NCBI GenBank assembly: GCA_900555955.1
Contig: USNA01000040.1
Span: 1 to 7,494 of the forward strand
Origin: an uncultured Collinsella sp.
GTDB taxonomy: Bacteria > Actinomycetota > Coriobacteriia > Coriobacteriales > Coriobacteriaceae
Reading direction: 5' to 3'
Length of the DNA: 7,494 nt
Position numbers and translations under genes: made by a program. Position 1 is the first letter of the stretch. Every line of letters begins with the position of its first letter. A model generated the notes under the pieces. It was not told the DNA's origin and ran no database searches. It worked only from the letters and a program-made list of their open reading frames with translations. This document shows, one piece after another, positions 5,672 through 7,494 of this stretch.

Positions 5672-6448
5672 CTAGAGCTTGTTGAGGGGTGGCCGCTTGA
5701 GCCGCTGCGACAGAGCCCTATTGTTGGGACAGTACGTGTCGAGCAGAGCGTGAAACCGCTGATTATGGCTTGGCTCGAGCAGGTGGACAAGCTCGTGGGC
5801 GACAACCATGTCGAGGCATTCGACAGGGTAGGCGGCGAGCTCGCGCGCGATGCGAATGGCGCCGGTTTTGGGTGTGCATGAGCCCCAGCGCGTCTTCATA
5901 CTGCGTACGGAAACGCGGGAAACGGCGATACCCATTGCGATTTCGTATGCATGCACCATATCGCGCAGCGCTGTGGTGACCTCGGATGCATAGAGCTGGT
6001 CGATGCGGGTCTGGAGCTCGTCGGACGTTAGACCGTCGAGGATTGTGAGCCGCTTGGCCTGTGGGCCTCCGTTCGACTTGTCGGCACCCATAAAACTTGC
6101 GAAGGTGGCCTGTTTGGGTCGCGGTGCGGGTGACGCAAAGTTGTGATCGAGTGCGTCCTGTACCGTGATGGGCATGCCCCAAAGCGCAATGATGGACGAG
6201 GGGCTGAGTGGCTCTCGTGACGTTGCCTGACGTTGCTCACGCTGGGCAAGTCGGCCGATAATCCAGGCGCTGTTGCGCTTCACAAACGCTTCGATACGCT
6301 CGCGGCTGGCGCCGAGCGGTGCGCTGGCGTGGACCTCACCGCTCGATGTGACGCGCAGGTTGAAGTTCTTGACGCGCTTTTTGGTAACGACGACGGGGAT
6401 GGGCATCCCATCCGGTCGGGGTAGGAAAATCGCAAATTGCTGCGTCAA
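5672..6448 (-). CDS. YgjP/DUF45-type zinc metalloprotease (SprT-like)
   Basis: This 258-residue predicted zinc peptidase belongs to the DUF45/YgjP group (M48-related). The zinc motif is HELVH (218-222), with a third likely ligand His228 in LLEPSHNQRFH and the family pattern ending at His233. RWGSC (187-191) is the other hallmark of the family. The N-terminal part (KKRVKNFNLRVTSSGEVHASAP, 23-44) is the beta-rich segment usual for it. No signal peptide or membrane segment is seen, so it is probably cytoplasmic. Substrate is unknown. The start is TTG at 6446-6448, chosen because AAGGA lies 6 bases upstream on the minus strand; the internal ATG at 6404-6406 has no good site. It lies downstream of the dipeptidase gene on the same strand and may share its transcript. 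Residues about 104-132 look low in conserved features and may be a linker. Confidence 0.87.
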   Translation of the reverse strand: MTQQFAIFLPRPDGMPIPVVVTKKRVKNFNLRVTSSGEVHASAPLGASRERIEAFVKRNSAWIIGRLAQREQRQATSREPLSPSSIIALWGMPITVQDALDHNFASPAPRPKQATFASFMGADKSNGGPQAKRLTILDGLTSDELQTRIDQLYASEVTTALRDMVHAYEIAMGIAVSRVSVRSMKTRWGSCTPKTGAIRIARELAAYPVECLDMVVAHELVHLLEPSHNQRFHALLDTYCPNNRALSQRLKRPPLNKL

Positions 6449-6454
6449 AAGTTA

Positions 6455-6459
6455 TCCTT
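6455..6459 (-). promoter_or_regulatory. Ribosome binding site supporting a TTG start
   Basis: The minus strand reads AAGGA here, 6 bases before the TTG codon at 6446-6448 that begins the metalloprotease frame. This is why the TTG is preferred over the internal ATG. Confidence 0.65.
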
Positions 6460-6469
6460 CAGATTGGGG

Positions 6470-6507
6470 GCGGGCCGGCATTTCGACCGTTCGGTATGCC
6501 GGCCCGC
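6470..6507. repeat. GC-rich inverted repeat between dipeptidase and metalloprotease genes
   Basis: GCGGGCCGGCAT (6470-6481) pairs perfectly over 12 bases with ATGCCGGCCCGC (6496-6507). ACC/GGT (6486-6488 with 6493-6495) can extend the stem across an asymmetric bulge. On the minus strand it starts 15 bases after the dipeptidase stop. No U-tract follows on either strand, so it is not a standard intrinsic terminator. It ends 10 bases before the metalloprotease ribosome binding site and could act as a weak terminator, an mRNA 3' protector or a translation modulator. Confidence 0.75.
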
Positions 6508-6522
6508 TCAAGGGATGTGAAA

Positions 6523-7494
6523 TTAATAACGCTCGAAGAAGGCAAGGGCGTTATCGCTGCAGAGCTTCTGCATCACGGTCTTGCCAAAGTGCTTGGAGAG
6601 CATGTTCTGGAATTCGGGCATCTTGCTGGCATCGGAGAGGAAAGCGGGCACCTTGGCGCCGTCCCAGTCGCCGCCGAGTGCGATGACATCTTCGCCGCCC
6701 AGGTCGAGCCAGTGCTCGATATGTGCCGCCAGCTGGTCGAAGGTGACGTCTGCGGCGGTCTTGTCGGTTGCGTCGTTGGAAAGGAACTCGCTGCAGTAGT
6801 TGAGGCCGACGATACCGCCCATGTCGCGAATGGTGCGGAACTGGTCGTCGGTGAGATTGCGCTTGACGCCACAAACCGCACGGGAGTTGGAGTGGCTGGC
6901 GACGAAGGGGCGCGTGGCGTGGGCGACTACCTCGTCAAAGCACTCATCGTTGAGGTGGGAGACGTCGAGTACCATGCCGGCGTGCTCCATCTGCGTAAGC
7001 GCCTCGATGCCGGCGGCGGTGAGGCCGGCGTGGGTGTCGTGGCCGCTCGCGAGCGGCCCCTGCGCATTCCAGCTGAGTGACGACATAAGCACGCCCAAGC
7101 TCTTGAGCACCTCGATCAGCGCGGGGTCCTCGGCAAAGAACGTGGCGTTTTCGATGGTGTGGATGCAAGCGACCTTGCCGTCCTTGAGCGCGGGGCGAAT
7201 GTCTGCGGCGCTGCGTACGTTGACCATGCGGTCGTGGTTGAGCATTGCCTGGCCGCTCATATGCGCCATGATCTGCGCCTGGAAGCGCGCGGCGTGGGCG
7301 GTGGGAATCTCGTCGGGGACAAACGTGGCGAAGCACTGTGCCCACGGCGTGTTGCCGATCTTTGCGAGCGAGATGGCGCAGGCGTTGCCCTCGATGAGGT
7401 CGAAATCTTGCGGATGCGTTTCGTCGCCGGGGAAATAACCGTCGGTGCCGGCGGTAAAGAGCCGGGGCGACTCGAGGGTGGCGCCCGCGATCGT
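6523..7494 (-). CDS. Dipeptidase, peptidase family M19 (membrane/renal dipeptidase type), 5' end missing
   Basis: The frame is open to the right edge, so 323 residues are visible and the start lies outside. Family M19 enzymes are zinc-dependent TIM-barrel dipeptidases that cleave dipeptides, often with broad or D-residue tolerance. Visible hallmarks: the bridging Glu in CIHTIENA (codon 7150-7152), zinc histidines in VLDVSHLN (codon 6955-6957) and VASHSNSR (codon 6892-6894, with the substrate-binding Arg after it), and GGDWDG (about 6658-6675), the usual GxDxDG motif. The N-terminal HxD zinc pair is not in the visible part and is expected just beyond the edge. Family length is roughly 310-400 residues, so little is missing. 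An ATG at 7267-7269 is internal, since conserved sequence continues upstream of it. No signal peptide can be assessed. The product is probably used for peptide nutrition or cell-wall peptide turnover. Confidence 0.92.
   Translation of the reverse strand, partial: TIAGATLESPRLFTAGTDGYFPGDETHPQDFDLIEGNACAISLAKIGNTPWAQCFATFVPDEIPTAHAARFQAQIMAHMSGQAMLNHDRMVNVRSAADIRPALKDGKVACIHTIENATFFAEDPALIEVLKSLGVLMSSLSWNAQGPLASGHDTHAGLTAAGIEALTQMEHAGMVLDVSHLNDECFDEVVAHATRPFVASHSNSRAVCGVKRNLTDDQFRTIRDMGGIVGLNYCSEFLSNDATDKTAADVTFDQLAAHIEHWLDLGGEDVIALGGDWDGAKVPAFLSDASKMPEFQNMLSKHFGKTVMQKLCSDNALAFFERY

Noticed and set aside
5663..5674. Bidirectional terminator between folB and the metalloprotease gene
   Set aside because: The 6-base gap and flanks contain only a short imperfect palindrome around GTCGAC, with no T-run on either side.
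6496..7438. Plus-strand frames (194 and 212 codons) opposite the dipeptidase
   Set aside because: They are antisense shadows of a gene with clear M19 motifs and show no recognisable protein features.

Overview
The window is a stretch of ordinary bacterial chromosome with fairly high GC. The genes are an anaerobic (class III) ribonucleotide reductase with its activase, a short folate-pterin cluster, a DUF45/YgjP-type metalloprotease and an M19 dipeptidase. Gene content, codon use (GC-rich third positions) and strong Shine-Dalgarno sites fit an anaerobic gut actinobacterium of the Coriobacteriia. Collinsella is my best guess, from general impression and not from a database match.

Layout on the plus strand: a complete tRNA-Val(GAC) opens the window and is followed at once by an intrinsic terminator (84-117). 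A gene-free stretch of about 580 bases follows. It carries two NrdR-box-like palindromes 32 bp apart, a promoter candidate lying across them, and a leader with strong hairpins. nrdD (698-2920) comes next. The 426-base gap between nrdD and nrdG holds two long inverted repeats, one with 35-bp perfect arms and one with 24-bp near-perfect arms. The second ends two bases before the nrdG Shine-Dalgarno site. nrdG (3347-3928) is followed by folE (3995-4552), an HD-domain phosphohydrolase gene (4555-5136) and folB (5180-5665).

On the minus strand are the metalloprotease gene (5672-6448, TTG start), convergent with folB at a distance of 6 bases, and a dipeptidase gene (6523 to the right edge, start missing). 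A GC-rich inverted repeat lies between them.

How the genes work together: NrdG uses S-adenosylmethionine and a 4Fe-4S cluster to place the glycyl radical on NrdD, which makes deoxyribonucleotides without oxygen. The two NrdR boxes suggest control by the nucleotide-sensing repressor NrdR. FolE converts GTP to dihydroneopterin triphosphate and FolB converts dihydroneopterin to the hydroxymethyl pterin. The HD protein between them is well placed to be the phosphatase that joins the two steps, though this is inference. folP and folK are not in the window.

I see no CRISPR array, transposase, phage gene, toxin-antitoxin pair or defence system. The points most worth a second look are the long hairpin elements around nrdG, the tandem NrdR boxes, the structured nrdD leader and the HD protein.
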